Source of the DNA: Rubrivivax sp.
GTDB taxonomy: Bacteria > Pseudomonadota > Gammaproteobacteria > Burkholderiales > Burkholderiaceae_C
Assembly: GCA_020248915.1 (NCBI GenBank)
Contig: JADCGP010000003.1
Coordinates: forward strand, 248,001-312,000
Length of the DNA: 64,000 bases
Direction: 5' to 3'
The number at the start of each line of letters is the position of its first letter. Position 1 is the stretch's first letter. The position numbers and the translations under genes are program-made. The notes under the pieces were generated by a model that saw only the letters and a list, made by a program, of their open reading frames with translations, was not told where the DNA came from and searched no databases. Shown in pieces: positions 37,047-47,397 of this stretch.

Positions 37047-38444
37047 ATGCCCTTGCTGCCTCCGATCGCCGAGCTGCGCTCGCGGCTCACCGACCCCGGC
37101 GCCCACCGCGCGCTGATCGAGCAGGTGCTCGAGCGTGCCGCGGCGCCGTCCGCGGCGCATGTCTTCATCGGCCCGGTGGCGGCCGGGCGCGCCCGTGCCG
37201 CCGCCGACGCCGCCGACGCGCTGCTGGCCGCCGGCCGCCGGCCGACCTCGCTGCCGCCGCTCGCCGGCCTGCCGGTGACGGTGAAGGACCTGTACGACAT
37301 CGAAGGCGAGGTCACGCTCGCCGGCTCGGCGGTGCGGCACGATGCCGCGCCCGCGGCGGCCGACGCGCCCGCGGTGGCGCGCCTGCGCGCGGCCGGCGCG
37401 GCGATCGTGGGCCGCACCAACATGACCGAGTTCGCCTTCTCCGGGCTCGGCCTGAACCCGCACCACGGCACGCCGCGCAACCCCTGCGATGCGGCGGTGG
37501 CGCGCATCCCCGGCGGCTCGTCGTCGGGCGCGGCGGTGTCGGTGGCGCTCGGCCTGGCGGTGGCCGGGCTCGGCTCGGACACCGCCGGCTCGATCCGCAT
37601 CCCGGCCGCGCTGTGCGGCCTGGTCGGCTTCAAGAACACGCAGGCGCGCACGCCGCTGGCCGGTGCGTTCCCGCTGTCGCACACGCTCGACACGGTGTGC
37701 TCTATGTCGCGCAGCGTGGCCGACTGCCTGCTCGTCGACGCCGTGCTGGCCGGCGCGCCGCTGGCGGTGCCTGCGCGGGGCGTGAAGGGCCTGCGCCTGG
37801 CGCTGCCCCGCACGCTGCTGCTCGACGGGCTCGATGCCGACGTGGCGCGCGCCTTCGAGCGGGCGCTCGCGCGGCTCGCGGCCGCGGGGGCCCGCATCGA
37901 GGAGCTGCCGCTCGCCGAGCTGTCCGAGATCGCGCAGATCAACGCCCCCGGCGGCTTCTCGCCGGTGGAGGCCTTCGCCACGCACCGCGACACGCTGGCC
38001 GCGCGGCGCGCCGGGTTCGACCCGCGCGTGGCCGCGCGCATCGCGCTTGGCGAGGGCGTGAGCGCGGCCGACTACATCCGCATGCAGCAGCGCCGGGCCG
38101 ACTGGATCGCGCGCGCGACGGCGCGGCTGGCGGGCTTCGACGCCTTCGTCGCGCCCACCGTGCCCTTCGTCGCGCCGCCGATCGATGCGCTGGCGGCCGA
38201 CGAGGCCTTCTTCCACGCCAACGGGCGCGTGCTGCGCAACACCCTGGCCGTCAACTTCCTCGACGGCTGCGCCTTCACGCTGCCCTGCCAGGCGGCGGGC
38301 GCGCTGCCGGTGGGGCTGATGCTCGCGGCGCCGCGCGGGCACGACGCCGCGCTGGCCGGCGTGGCGCTGGCCGTCGAGGCCGCGCTGCAGCGCGAAGGGG
38401 CCGCGCCGCCGGCGGCAGGCCACGGCGGCGGGGCGGCCGCTTGA
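37047..38444 (+). CDS. amidase (amidase signature family)
   Basis: The product has 465 residues. The Ser-cisSer-Lys triad is visible: Lys in GLPVTVKDLYDIEG near residue 79, cis-Ser in IPGGSSSGAAVSVA near 155, and the nucleophile Ser in GSDTAGSIRIPAALCG near 179. FKNTQARTPLAGAFPLSHTLDTV follows, as in the family. The substrate cannot be told; it could be a simple amide or an amidotransferase relative outside gatCAB. The ATG at 37047 is the family-like start. The stop overlaps the TTG start of rsmE, so the two are coupled. Confidence 0.9.
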   Translation: MPLLPPIAELRSRLTDPGAHRALIEQVLERAAAPSAAHVFIGPVAAGRARAAADAADALLAAGRRPTSLPPLAGLPVTVKDLYDIEGEVTLAGSAVRHDAAPAAADAPAVARLRAAGAAIVGRTNMTEFAFSGLGLNPHHGTPRNPCDAAVARIPGGSSSGAAVSVALGLAVAGLGSDTAGSIRIPAALCGLVGFKNTQARTPLAGAFPLSHTLDTVCSMSRSVADCLLVDAVLAGAPLAVPARGVKGLRLALPRTLLLDGLDADVARAFERALARLAAAGARIEELPLAELSEIAQINAPGGFSPVEAFATHRDTLAARRAGFDPRVAARIALGEGVSAADYIRMQQRRADWIARATARLAGFDAFVAPTVPFVAPPIDALAADEAFFHANGRVLRNTLAVNFLDGCAFTLPCQAAGALPVGLMLAAPRGHDAALAGVALAVEAALQREGAAPPAAGHGGGAAA

Positions 38445-39232
38445 CGCTGCGCCTGCACGTGCCCGGCCCGCAGGGGGTGCCCGGCACACTCGAGCCCGGC
38501 ACCGAGTTCGCGCTGCCCGCGGCCGCCGCGCGGCACGTGCAGGTGCGGCGGCTGCAGCCGGGCGACGCGCTGGTGCTGTTCGACGGCGCGGGCCTGGAGG
38601 CCGACGCGGCGGTGCGCGCGATCGGCCGGCGCGAGGTGTCCGTGCGCGTGCTCGGGGTGCGGCCCGCGCTGGCGCGCGAACTGCCCTTCGCGGTGACGCT
38701 GGCCTTCGGCATGCCGGCCAACGAGCGCATGGATGCGCTGGTGGAGAAGGCCACCGAGCTCGGCGTGGCGGCCCTGCAGCCGCTGCACACCGCGCGCTCG
38801 GTGCTGCGGCTGGACGGCGAGCGCGCCGCGCGCCGGCAGGCCCACTGGCAGGCGGTGGCGGCGGCGGCCAGCGAGCAGTGCGGGCGCGCCGTGGTGCCGG
38901 CGGTCGGGGCGGTGCGCTCGCTGTCGCAGTGGCTCGGCGGGCTGGAAGGCGCGGGCGCGGGCGCGGCGAATGCGCCCGCCGCGCGCTGGCTGCTGAGCAC
39001 CGACGCTGCCGCGCCGGCCTGGGCCGTTCGTGCCGCCGTGGGGCCGGCCGGCGCCACGGTCGTGCTGAGCGGCCCCGAGGGCGGGTTCGAGGCCGCCGAG
39101 TCGGCCGCGGCCGTCGCTGCCGGCTTCGTGCCGGTGTCGCTCGGCCCGCGCGTGCTGCGCGCCGACACCGCGCCGCTGGCGGCCCTGGCCGCGCTGGCCC
39201 TGGCCGCGCCGGCCCCCGCGGCCGCGGCGTGA
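38441..39232 (+). CDS. rsmE: 16S rRNA m3U1498 methyltransferase RsmE
   Basis: RsmE methylates U1498 of 16S rRNA. The product has 263 residues. It reads (M)TLRLHVPGPQG at the start, ARHVQVRRLQPGDALVLFDG in the N-terminal PUA-like domain, and MPANERMDALVEKATELGVA. The SPOUT-knot end has LSGPEGGFEAAES and LGPRVLRADTAPLAALAAL. The TTG at 38441 overlaps the amidase stop (TTGA) and is where the family begins. Typical length is 243-260. Confidence 0.95.
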   Translation: MTLRLHVPGPQGVPGTLEPGTEFALPAAAARHVQVRRLQPGDALVLFDGAGLEADAAVRAIGRREVSVRVLGVRPALARELPFAVTLAFGMPANERMDALVEKATELGVAALQPLHTARSVLRLDGERAARRQAHWQAVAAAASEQCGRAVVPAVGAVRSLSQWLGGLEGAGAGAANAPAARWLLSTDAAAPAWAVRAAVGPAGATVVLSGPEGGFEAAESAAAVAAGFVPVSLGPRVLRADTAPLAALAALALAAPAPAAAA

Positions 39233-39293
39233 AGAAAGGAAAAGTTCGCCGCGCGCGGCCGGTGCCGCTTCGGAGCGCCGCGACAATCCGGGG

Positions 39294-41735
39294 ATGACTG
39301 CCCGCCCCGCCCCGCGTCCGTCGAGATCCCGTCACGTGCTGCGGGGGTTCGCGACGCTGGCCTGGCTGCTGCCCGGCACGCCGCTGCTGGCGCAGAACGC
39401 GAGCCCGGCGCCGGGGCCTGCACCCGCATCCCCTGCTGCCCCTGCCGCCCCTGCCGCCCCTGCCGCCGCCGCGCCGAAGCCCGCCGCTGCCGCATCGGCG
39501 GCGGCACCGGCGTCCGCGCCGATGCCGGCACCGAGGCCTGCGCAGGCCACCGCCCCCGCGGCCGACGCCCCATCCCAGCGCGTCGAGATCACCGGCGGCC
39601 GCGAGAGCGACGCCGAGCAGCGGCGCCAGAGCACCGCGGCGCGGATCGTGATCGGCCGCGAGGAGATCGACAAGTTCGGCGACGCCACGATCGGCGAGGT
39701 GCTGCGCCGGCTGCCCGGCGTGACGCCGCCGGCCGGCCCGCCCGGCCGCGGCGGCCCGCCCCGGATGCGCGGCCTGGGCGGCGGCTACACGCAGCTGCTG
39801 ATCGACGGGCAGCGCGTGCCGCCGGGCTTCAGCCTCGACCAGCTGACCCCCGAGCAGGTCGAGCGCATCGAGATCCTGCGCGCGCCCACCGCCGAGACCG
39901 GCGCGCGCGCGATCGCCGGCACCATCAACATCGTCACGCGCGAGGGCTTCAAGCGGCGCCTGAACGACCTGCGCGTGGGCACCGGCTACGAGAACGGCGG
40001 CTTCACCCCCGGCATCAGCTGGACCCGCAACGACAGCATCGACGACTTCATCTACAACGTGTCGCTGTCGGTGTTCCGCCCGCACCGCATCTCCACCGGC
40101 ACCACCGACACCACGGTCACCGACCTCGCCAGCGGCGCGCTGCTGGGCGCCGAGCGCTCGGAGGCGCGCACCGAGGAGCGCCGCAGCGGCGTGGCGCTGA
40201 CGACGCGGCTGCAGTGGCGGCTCGGCACGAGCGGCGACAGCCTGGTGCTGAGCCCCACGATGTTCCACAGCGAGGGCCGCATCGAGCGCCGCTTCACGCT
40301 CGCGCAGAGCGTGCCGCCGGCGCCCGCGCTGCCGCTGTACGACTTCGGGCAGGGCAGCACCGAGAGCCGCTTCACGAACCTGCGCGTCAACGGCCAATGG
40401 CGCCAGCGCCTGGGCAGCAGCGGGCCGCGGCTCGAGCTCGGCGGCTACGTCGGCCGCTGGTCCAGCGCCAGCGACACGCTGCGCGACGAGTTCCGCAGCG
40501 GCCAGGCCGCGCCGCTGCGCAGCACCGACGACATCGCCCGCACCCGCGAGAGCTCGGTCAACCTGACGGCCAAGCTCAGCGGCCTGGCCGGCACCCAGCC
40601 CGGGCGCGAGCACAGCCTGGTGGGCGGCGCCGAGCTCGAGGGCGTCAAGCGCCGCGAGACGCGCACCCTCACCGAGAACGGGTTGCCGCAGCTGGCCGAC
40701 TTCGGCGACGAGTTCGAGGCCACCACGCTGCGTACCGCCGCCTACCTGCAGGACGAGTGGGCCGTGAACCCGAACTGGTCGCTGCACGCCGGCCTGCGCT
40801 GGGAGGGCATCCGCACCCAGGGCGACGCCGGCACCGCCGGCGACCGCCCCACCAACCGCAGCAGCGTGTGGACGCCGCTGGTGCACGTGCTGTGGAAGCC
40901 CGACCCGAAGAAGCGCGACCAGCTGCGCCTGTCGCTGACGCGCAGCTACCGCAGCCCCGGCACGCAGGCGCTGATCGCACGGCCGGGCATCAACGGCCGC
41001 TTCCCCGCCAGCGGGCCGAACGACCCCACCAGCCCCGACAGCGCCGGCAACCCGAACCTGAAGCCCGAGCTGGCCACCGGCCTGGACCTCGCGCTGGAAC
41101 GCTACCTCGACGGCGGCGGCGTGCTGTCGGCCAACGTCTTCCACCGCAACATCTCCAACCTGATGCGCAGCGTGACCACGCTGGAGACGGTGAGCTGGAG
41201 CCCGGTGCCGCGCTGGGTGTCGCGCCAGCAGAACATCGGCGACGCGGTCACGCAGGGCATCGAGCTCGAGGCCAAGTACCGCCTCGACCAGCTGATCGCC
41301 GGCGCACCGCGCGTGGAGATGCGCCACAACCTGGCGCTGTTCCGCTCGCGCGTGGACGGCGTGCCCGGCCCCGACAACCGGCTCGACCAGCAGGCGCGCG
41401 GCACGGCCAACCTGGGCGCCGACTACCGGCTGCGCGGGCTGCCGTTCACGCTGGGCGGCAACCTGAACTGGGTGCCCGGCTACCGCACGCAGCTCGCGGC
41501 CGACCGCGCCGTCACGGTGAACACCCGGCGCGTGTGGGACGGCTTCGTGCTGTGGACCGTGAGCCCGGCGCTGGGCGTGCGGCTGCTCGGCAGCAACCTC
41601 GACCCGCGCGACAGCCTCAGCACCACCGAGTTCGACTACGCCATCCTGCCGGCCACGGCGCTGCGGCGCGAGACCGCTGCAAGCAACAGCCCGAGCTACG
41701 TGAACTGGCAGCTGCGCTTCGAGATCCGGCTGTAG
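39294..41735 (+). CDS. TonB-dependent outer-membrane receptor
   Basis: The product has 813 residues. A signal peptide (about 1-34) is followed by an Ala/Pro-rich region of about 65 residues, partly from a 9-base tandem repeat (CCTGCCGCC units near 39430-39470). The plug domain has VEITGGRESDAEQRR, IGEVLRRLPGVTPP and MRGLGGGYTQLLIDGQRVP. A 22-stranded barrel follows with dense alternating aromatic strands and ends in WQLRFEIRL. No TonB box is obvious. The plug is short and the ligand (iron chelate or carbohydrate) cannot be told. The start is 61 bases after rsmE. Confidence 0.92.
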   Translation: MTARPAPRPSRSRHVLRGFATLAWLLPGTPLLAQNASPAPGPAPASPAAPAAPAAPAAAAPKPAAAASAAAPASAPMPAPRPAQATAPAADAPSQRVEITGGRESDAEQRRQSTAARIVIGREEIDKFGDATIGEVLRRLPGVTPPAGPPGRGGPPRMRGLGGGYTQLLIDGQRVPPGFSLDQLTPEQVERIEILRAPTAETGARAIAGTINIVTREGFKRRLNDLRVGTGYENGGFTPGISWTRNDSIDDFIYNVSLSVFRPHRISTGTTDTTVTDLASGALLGAERSEARTEERRSGVALTTRLQWRLGTSGDSLVLSPTMFHSEGRIERRFTLAQSVPPAPALPLYDFGQGSTESRFTNLRVNGQWRQRLGSSGPRLELGGYVGRWSSASDTLRDEFRSGQAAPLRSTDDIARTRESSVNLTAKLSGLAGTQPGREHSLVGGAELEGVKRRETRTLTENGLPQLADFGDEFEATTLRTAAYLQDEWAVNPNWSLHAGLRWEGIRTQGDAGTAGDRPTNRSSVWTPLVHVLWKPDPKKRDQLRLSLTRSYRSPGTQALIARPGINGRFPASGPNDPTSPDSAGNPNLKPELATGLDLALERYLDGGGVLSANVFHRNISNLMRSVTTLETVSWSPVPRWVSRQQNIGDAVTQGIELEAKYRLDQLIAGAPRVEMRHNLALFRSRVDGVPGPDNRLDQQARGTANLGADYRLRGLPFTLGGNLNWVPGYRTQLAADRAVTVNTRRVWDGFVLWTVSPALGVRLLGSNLDPRDSLSTTEFDYAILPATALRRETAASNSPSYVNWQLRFEIRL

Positions 41736-41882
41736 CGCCACGGCCAGGGCTGTCGCGCCCCGCCGCGCCCTGGCGGCGCGTCCCGGAACCGGCCACCCTC
41801 GTGCGCCGCGCAACCCGTAGAGTGAGGGCTCCCGACGCCGGGCACGGATGTGCCCCAGGTGTCGAACCGGGCGGGAGAGACG

Positions 41883-44800
41883 ATGAACCGGGCCGCAGGC
41901 CCCGCCGCGGGCGGGCTGTCAGATCTTGCTGCCGACTGGCCGCGCCTGAACGCGCTGCTCGACGAGGCGCTGTCGCTGCCCGCGCCGGAGCGCGCGGCGT
42001 GGCTTCGGGTGCTGCCGGCGGAGCACGCGGCGCTGAAGGACACGCTGGCGCGGCTGCTCGAAGTGCGTGCCGGCATCGAGACGGGCGACTTCCTGGGCAC
42101 GCTGCCCAAGCTGGAGGGCGCGGCGGGCGCGGGCGAGGAGGTGCCGGACCCGGGGGCGGCGAAGGCGGGCGACGAGGTGGGCCCGTACCGGCTGGTGCGC
42201 GAGCTGGGCGAGGGCGGGATGGGCAGCGTGTGGCTTGCGGAGCGTGCCGACGGGCAGCTGAAGCGGCAGGTGGCGCTGAAGCTGCCGCGGCTGTCGTGGG
42301 CGCGGGGGCTGGCCGAGCGGATGGCGCGCGAGCGGGACATCCTGGCCACGCTGGAGCACCCGCACATCGCGCGGCTGTACGACGCCGGGGTGGACCGGCT
42401 GGGCCGGCCGTGGCTGGCCCTGGAGTACGTGCGGGGCCGGCCGATCGATGAACACGCGCGCGAGCGCGCTCTGGACACCTCGGCCCGCGTCCGTCTGCTG
42501 TTGCAGGTGTGCGAGGCAGTGGCCTATGCGCACGGCCGGCTGGTGATCCACCGCGACCTGAAGCCGTCCAACATCCTGGTCAGCGACGAGGGCGTGGTCA
42601 AGCTGCTCGACTTCGGCATCGCGAAGCTGGCCCTTGCCGACGGCCCCGCCCCGCCGACGGCGCTCACCGAACGCGTCGGCCGCGCGATGACGCTGGACTA
42701 TGCCAGCCCGGAACAACTCAGGGGCGAGGCCCTGACCACGTCCAGCGACGTGTACTCCCTCGGTGTCGTCGCCTACGAGCTGCTGGCCGGCGTCCGGCCG
42801 GGCCCGGTGCGGAGGCGGGGCGCCGGCGGGCCCGAACCGTCGGCAGCGTTCGACGGCGGCGCGGCCGGCGCCGTGCCGCCGAGCGAGGCTGCCGCGCGGG
42901 CTGCGGGCGGGCGCGGCGCCGCCGCAGCGCGTGGCCTGCGCGGCAACCTCGATGCGATCGTCCGGCACGCGATGGCGCCGGATGCCGCCGTGCGGTATGC
43001 CGGCGCAGCGGCGCTCGCCGACGAGTGGCGCCGGCACCTGGAGGGTCGGGAGGTGCTGGCGCGCCCCGACGGCGGGCTGGCGCGCCTCGGGCGGTGGGTG
43101 CAGCGGCACCGCGTGGCGAGCGCGGTCGCCGGGGCCCTCGCGCTGCTGCTGGTGGGCGGCGCGCACGCGCAGCTGGCGGTCGGGCTGGCACTGGTCGCGG
43201 GTGCGCTGCTGGCGCTTTGGCAGGCGCGGCGCAGCCGGAAGGCCGCCGAGCGGGCGCTCGCGCAGTCGGCGCGCGCCGACGCCATGCAGCGCTTCGTGCT
43301 CGACCTGTTCCGCAGCAACTCGCTGGCACAGCCCGACCCCCTGCGGGCGCAGGCGACGACCGCGCGTGAGCTGCTGGAGATCGGCGCGGGTCGCCTGCTC
43401 GAAGGGGAGGCCGGAGCGTCGCCCGCCTTGCGCGGCGAGCTGCTGGATGCGATCTTCGGGCTCGTGCATCCACTGCGTCTGAGCGCGCTGGCCGAGCGCC
43501 TCGGTGAGCAGCGTGTTGTGCTGCGCCGGCAGTTGCATGGTGCCGCAGCCTTCCCCGAACTGGAGGCGCGGGCGGACCTGGCCGAGGTGCGCTTGACGCT
43601 TCCGCACAAGGGTTCGGACAACGTCGCGGAGCTCGCGCGGCTGCAGCGGACCCTGCGGTCGGGCCTCGCCCGGGGGGAAGGGCAGGGGGCCGCGATCGGC
43701 GCCGGCGAGCCGGCACTTCGGCTGCTGGCGCGCACCGAGCGCTTGCTGTCGCAGGCGCTGGCGGCCAGCGACCCGGGGCGCTCTCTGGAACATTCGGCCC
43801 AGGCCGTGTCGCTGCTCGAGCGCGTCGCCCCGGGTTCGCTGGAGTGGGCCGAAGCCTGCACCGACCGGGTCATGCCGCTGTTGCGGGCGGAGCGCACGGC
43901 CGAGGCCGAGCGCACGGGCGAGGCGGCAGTCGCCGCGCTGCGCGGCAGCGGGTACGACGAGGCCCTCGCCCGGGCGATGGTGGAGCTGGCGGAGGCGCGC
44001 GCGATGATGCGGCGCCACGACGAGGCCCGCGCCTTGTTCGCCGAATCGCTGGCGTTGCGCGAGCGACGCCTCGGGCCTGGTCACCCTTCCAGCATCTACC
44101 TGCTCAACAAGTTCGCCACGTCGGAACGCTCGGCCGGGCGCTGGAAGGAGGCCGAGGCGCTGGCCGCCCTGGGCATCGAGCGCTGCGTCGCCGCACTCGG
44201 GGCCTCCGAGACGCACTACATGGGGATGCTACGCGTCGAGCGCGGGCGCTGCCTGGTGCTCCTGGGGCGGCTGACGGAGGCTTGCGGCGAGCTCGACGCG
44301 GCGCTGCGCTGCCTGGATGCGTGGGGCTCCCCGCACTTCGGGCACGCGGCCGCCTTGCTCGCGCTGGCCACGGCGCATCTCGGGCTGAACGACCTTTCGC
44401 GCGCCGGTGCACGCTGCGAGGAGGTGGGTGCCCTGCTGCGGACGCTCGGCTTCGGCCCCGGGACCGCCAACCAGGACTTCGTTGCCTTGCTGCAGGCCGA
44501 CATCGCCATTGCGCGCCGGGATGCCGCTGCGGCGTCAGCCGCTCTCGCCGCGGTCGCTCCCCCGGACGACGACGACCCGGGCAGCCCGATGCGGGTCAAG
44601 GGCTTGCGACTGGCTGCGCTGGCGGCCGAAGTGGCGTTGCTTCGTGACGAGCGGCCTGCCGCGCTGGCGGGCATCGAGGCTGCGCTGCTGCCCCTCACCG
44701 CGGTCAGCCAACGCCGAGCCGCCGTGGCCACCACACCCGGGGTGGTAGCCGCCGCCCACGAGACGCATGCGCGCGCCCTGCTGGCGGCAGGCCGGGCCGC

Positions 44801-44978
44801 CGACGCCGTGGCGGCGGCGGCCTGCGCCGTGGCCCTCAGGGCGGCACACGAGGCGGAGAGCAGCGTGGCGCTGGCCGCCGCGCGGGCGCTGCATCGACGC
44901 GCCGAGGAGACCGCGGCGGCCGTCGGGCTGGCGCCCCCTCCCGCCCCGGCGGCGTCAGGCGCACCTGCCGGCCGCTGA
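41883..44978 (+). CDS. membrane Ser/Thr protein kinase with C-terminal TPR-like region
   Basis: The product has 1031 residues. The Hanks-type kinase domain (about 98-380) has the Gly loop [12 protein letters not shown] near 109-120, VALKLPR, the catalytic [12 protein letters not shown] near 221-232, LLDFGIAK near 241-248 and the [20 protein letters not shown] segment. A glycine/arginine-rich insert lies near 302-345. A hydrophobic pair of segments is near 412-447. The C-terminal 580 residues are helical with TPR-like repeats. The ATG at 41883 has GGGAGAG 6 bases before it. Substrates are unknown. It follows the TonB receptor by 147 bases. Confidence 0.9.
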   Translation: MNRAAGPAAGGLSDLAADWPRLNALLDEALSLPAPERAAWLRVLPAEHAALKDTLARLLEVRAGIETGDFLGTLPKLEGAAGAGEEVPDPGAAKAGDEVGPYRLVRELGEGGMGSVWLAERADGQLKRQVALKLPRLSWARGLAERMARERDILATLEHPHIARLYDAGVDRLGRPWLALEYVRGRPIDEHARERALDTSARVRLLLQVCEAVAYAHGRLVIHRDLKPSNILVSDEGVVKLLDFGIAKLALADGPAPPTALTERVGRAMTLDYASPEQLRGEALTTSSDVYSLGVVAYELLAGVRPGPVRRRGAGGPEPSAAFDGGAAGAVPPSEAAARAAGGRGAAAARGLRGNLDAIVRHAMAPDAAVRYAGAAALADEWRRHLEGREVLARPDGGLARLGRWVQRHRVASAVAGALALLLVGGAHAQLAVGLALVAGALLALWQARRSRKAAERALAQSARADAMQRFVLDLFRSNSLAQPDPLRAQATTARELLEIGAGRLLEGEAGASPALRGELLDAIFGLVHPLRLSALAERLGEQRVVLRRQLHGAAAFPELEARADLAEVRLTLPHKGSDNVAELARLQRTLRSGLARGEGQGAAIGAGEPALRLLARTERLLSQALAASDPGRSLEHSAQAVSLLERVAPGSLEWAEACTDRVMPLLRAERTAEAERTGEAAVAALRGSGYDEALARAMVELAEARAMMRRHDEARALFAESLALRERRLGPGHPSSIYLLNKFATSERSAGRWKEAEALAALGIERCVAALGASETHYMGMLRVERGRCLVLLGRLTEACGELDAALRCLDAWGSPHFGHAAALLALATAHLGLNDLSRAGARCEEVGALLRTLGFGPGTANQDFVALLQADIAIARRDAAAASAALAAVAPPDDDDPGSPMRVKGLRLAALAAEVALLRDERPAALAGIEAALLPLTAVSQRRAAVATTPGVVAAAHETHARALLAAGRAADAVAAAACAVALRAAHEAESSVALAAARALHRRAEETAAAVGLAPPPAPAASGAPAGR

Positions 44979-45154
44979 GCAGCGGCGCGGCGCCGACCCG
45001 AACACGGCCACTGCGGCGGCCGTCCCGCTGCCGCAGGCCTGGCTCGCTGCCGCCGGCCCGGTCGGCCGCTCGGGGATGCCCCTGCTGCCAGCGCCGGGTG
45101 CCGCCGGCACACTGCCCGGGCGGTCCGCGTTCGGGTCGCCGAGGAGAGACGACC

Positions 45155-46156
45155 ATGACGACCCGCCGCCGCCTGCTCGGCCAGCTGACGCTGGCCTCCT
45201 TCACGCCCTGGTGGGCGGCGCGCGCCCGCGCGCAGGCCTGGCCGGCCCGGCCGGTGCGCATCGTCGTGCCGTTTGCCGCCGCCGGCACCACCGACATCCT
45301 GGCGCGGGCGCTGGCGCCGGAACTCGCGCGCGTGTTCGGGCAGCCCTTCGTCGTCGACAACCGCCCCGGCGCCGGCGGCAACAACGGCGCGGCCGAGGTG
45401 GCCAAGGCCCCGCCCGACGGGCACACGCTGGTGATGGGCACCGTGGGCACCCACGCCATCAACCCCAGCCTGTACCCCAGGATGCCCTACGACCACGTGC
45501 GCGACTTCGTGCCCGTGACGCTGGTGGCCGGCGTGCCCAACGTGCTGGTGCTCAACCCGGGCACGGCGCAGAAGTACGGCATCAACTCGGTGCCCGACCT
45601 CGTGAAGGCGGCCCGGGCCAACCCCGGCCGTCTCAACGTGGCCAGCTCGGGCAACGGCACCAGCATCCACCTGGCCGCCGAGCTCTTCAAGAGCATGACC
45701 GGCACCTTCATGGTCCACATCCCCTACCGCGGCTCGGGGCCGGCGCTGATCGACCTGATGGGCGGCCAGATGGACCTGATGTTCGACAACCTGCCCTCGG
45801 CGATGCCGCACATCCGCAGCGGCAGGCTGAAGGCGCTGGCGGTGACCAGCAGCGCCCGCAACGCGGCCATCCCCGAGCTGCCCACCGTCGAGGAGGCCGG
45901 CGGCCAAGTGCTCAAGGGCTACGAGGCGAGCTCGTGGTTCGGCCTGCTGGCGCCGGCGGGCACGCCGCCGGACATCGTCGGCCGCCTGCAGGCCGAGACG
46001 GCCAAGGCGCTCGCGACGCCGGCGATGAAGGAGCGGCTGCAGAGCCAGGGCGCCACGCCGAGCGGCATGACGAGCGCGGAGTTCGCGCGCCTGATCGACG
46101 CCGAGACGCGCAAGTGGGCCGGCGTCGTGAAGGCCTCGGGGGCGAAGGTCGACTAG
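45155..46156 (+). CDS. Bug-family tripartite tricarboxylate transporter substrate-binding protein
   Basis: The product has 333 residues. A Tat-like or Sec signal ([20 protein letters not shown]) ends at ARAQA. The mature part starts [20 protein letters not shown] and continues [31 protein letters not shown] and [20 protein letters not shown] signatures of the Bug family. Such proteins bind carboxylates for TctAB-type or orphan uptake. No transporter subunits are nearby, typical of the many orphan Bug genes in Burkholderiales. GAGGAG is 11 bases before the ATG at 45155. Confidence 0.93.
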   Translation: MTTRRRLLGQLTLASFTPWWAARARAQAWPARPVRIVVPFAAAGTTDILARALAPELARVFGQPFVVDNRPGAGGNNGAAEVAKAPPDGHTLVMGTVGTHAINPSLYPRMPYDHVRDFVPVTLVAGVPNVLVLNPGTAQKYGINSVPDLVKAARANPGRLNVASSGNGTSIHLAAELFKSMTGTFMVHIPYRGSGPALIDLMGGQMDLMFDNLPSAMPHIRSGRLKALAVTSSARNAAIPELPTVEEAGGQVLKGYEASSWFGLLAPAGTPPDIVGRLQAETAKALATPAMKERLQSQGATPSGMTSAEFARLIDAETRKWAGVVKASGAKVD

Positions 46157-46225
46157 CAGCGCTGCGCACCGCCCGCGCTTCGCGGCCCGCCCCGGCGCGG
46201 CGCAGGGTGGCGACCGCGGGCGCTG

Positions 46226-47320
46226 CTAGGCCCGCCCGGCGGGCGCGCGCGCCAGCAGCATGCAGTCGCCATAGCTGAAGAAACGGTAGCGCGCCTCGAT
46301 CGCGTGCCGGTACAGCGCCATCACGTGCGCGTGGCCGGCAAAGGCGCTGACGAGCATCATCAGCGTGCTCCTGGGCAGGTGGAAGTTGGTCAGCAGCCGG
46401 TCGACGGCGCCGAAGGCGAAGCCCGGCGTGATGAAGATGTCGGTCTCGCCGCTGCAGGGCGCGACGCGGCCGTCCGGCGCGCGCAGCGCAGCCGACTCGA
46501 GCGCCCGCATCGACGTCGTGCCCACGGCGACGATGCGGCCGCCGGCCGCCTGCGTGGCGGCAATGGCCGCGGCCGTGGCCGCGCCGATCTCGAACCACTC
46601 GCTGTGCATCCGGTGCTCGGCGATGCGCTCGCTGCGCACCGGCTGGAAGGTGCCGGCGCCGACGTGCAGCGTGACGGCGGCGCGGCGCACGCCGCGCGCA
46701 TCGAGCGCGGCCAGCACCGCCTCGTCGAAGTGCAGCGCGGCGGTGGGCGCCGCCACCGCGCCGGGGCGCGCCGCGAACACGGTCTGGTAGCGGCGCTCGT
46801 CGTCGGCGTCGTCCGCGTGCGTGATGTAGGGCGGCAGCGGCACGTGGCCGTGGCGCGCGAGCAGCGCGAACGGGTCCTCGGGGAAGCGCAGGTGGAACAG
46901 CGCGCCGTCCGGGCCGGCGCGGCCCAGCACCTGGGCGACGAAGGCGTCGGCGAACAGGATCTCGCTGCCCGGCCGCGGCGACTTGCTGGCCCGCAGGTGG
47001 GCCCAGACCTCGCGCGGGCCGGCCTGCGCGTCGGTCGCGGGCAGCACGCGCTCGACCAGCGCCTCGACCGCGCCGCCGCTCCTCTTGGCGCCGAACAGCC
47101 GCGCCTTGATCACGCGCGTGTCGTTGAAGACCAGCAGGTCGCCCGGTTCGAGCAGCCCGGGCAGGTCGCGGAAGATGCGGTCCACCGGTCGCTCGCCGGT
47201 GCCGTCGAGCAGCCGCGAGGCGCTGCGCTCGGCGGCCGGGTGCTGCGCGATCAGCTCGTCGGGCAGTTCGAAATCGAAGTCGGCGAGCGTGAACTCGCGC
47301 GGCGCGGGCGGGCAGGACAT
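46226..47320 (-). CDS. queA: S-adenosylmethionine:tRNA ribosyltransferase-isomerase QueA
   Basis: QueA builds epoxyqueuosine at tRNA position 34. The product has 364 residues (E. coli 356). It has [20 protein letters not shown] at the start, then [34 protein letters not shown] and [18 protein letters not shown]. The ATG at 47320 fits the family start; a longer open frame continues upstream into recG antisense and is not used. It is divergent from recG with 77 bases between starts. Convergent with the Bug gene. Confidence 0.96.
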   Translation of the reverse strand: MSCPPAPREFTLADFDFELPDELIAQHPAAERSASRLLDGTGERPVDRIFRDLPGLLEPGDLLVFNDTRVIKARLFGAKRSGGAVEALVERVLPATDAQAGPREVWAHLRASKSPRPGSEILFADAFVAQVLGRAGPDGALFHLRFPEDPFALLARHGHVPLPPYITHADDADDERRYQTVFAARPGAVAAPTAALHFDEAVLAALDARGVRRAAVTLHVGAGTFQPVRSERIAEHRMHSEWFEIGAATAAAIAATQAAGGRIVAVGTTSMRALESAALRAPDGRVAPCSGETDIFITPGFAFGAVDRLLTNFHLPRSTLMMLVSAFAGHAHVMALYRHAIEARYRFFSYGDCMLLARAPAGRA

Positions 47321-47397
47321 GGCGCAGGCTGGACCGGCCTGGCCCGGCGGCCGCCCGGACGCGGCCGCCCGGGGCGGGGTACCGCGAGAATTGTTCC

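Noticed and set aside
36711..41813. A 1700-residue open frame on the minus strand
   Set aside because: It is antisense to amidase, rsmE and the TonB receptor genes, has Arg/Ala/His-rich low-complexity sequence and no family signature. Long antisense frames are expected at this GC.
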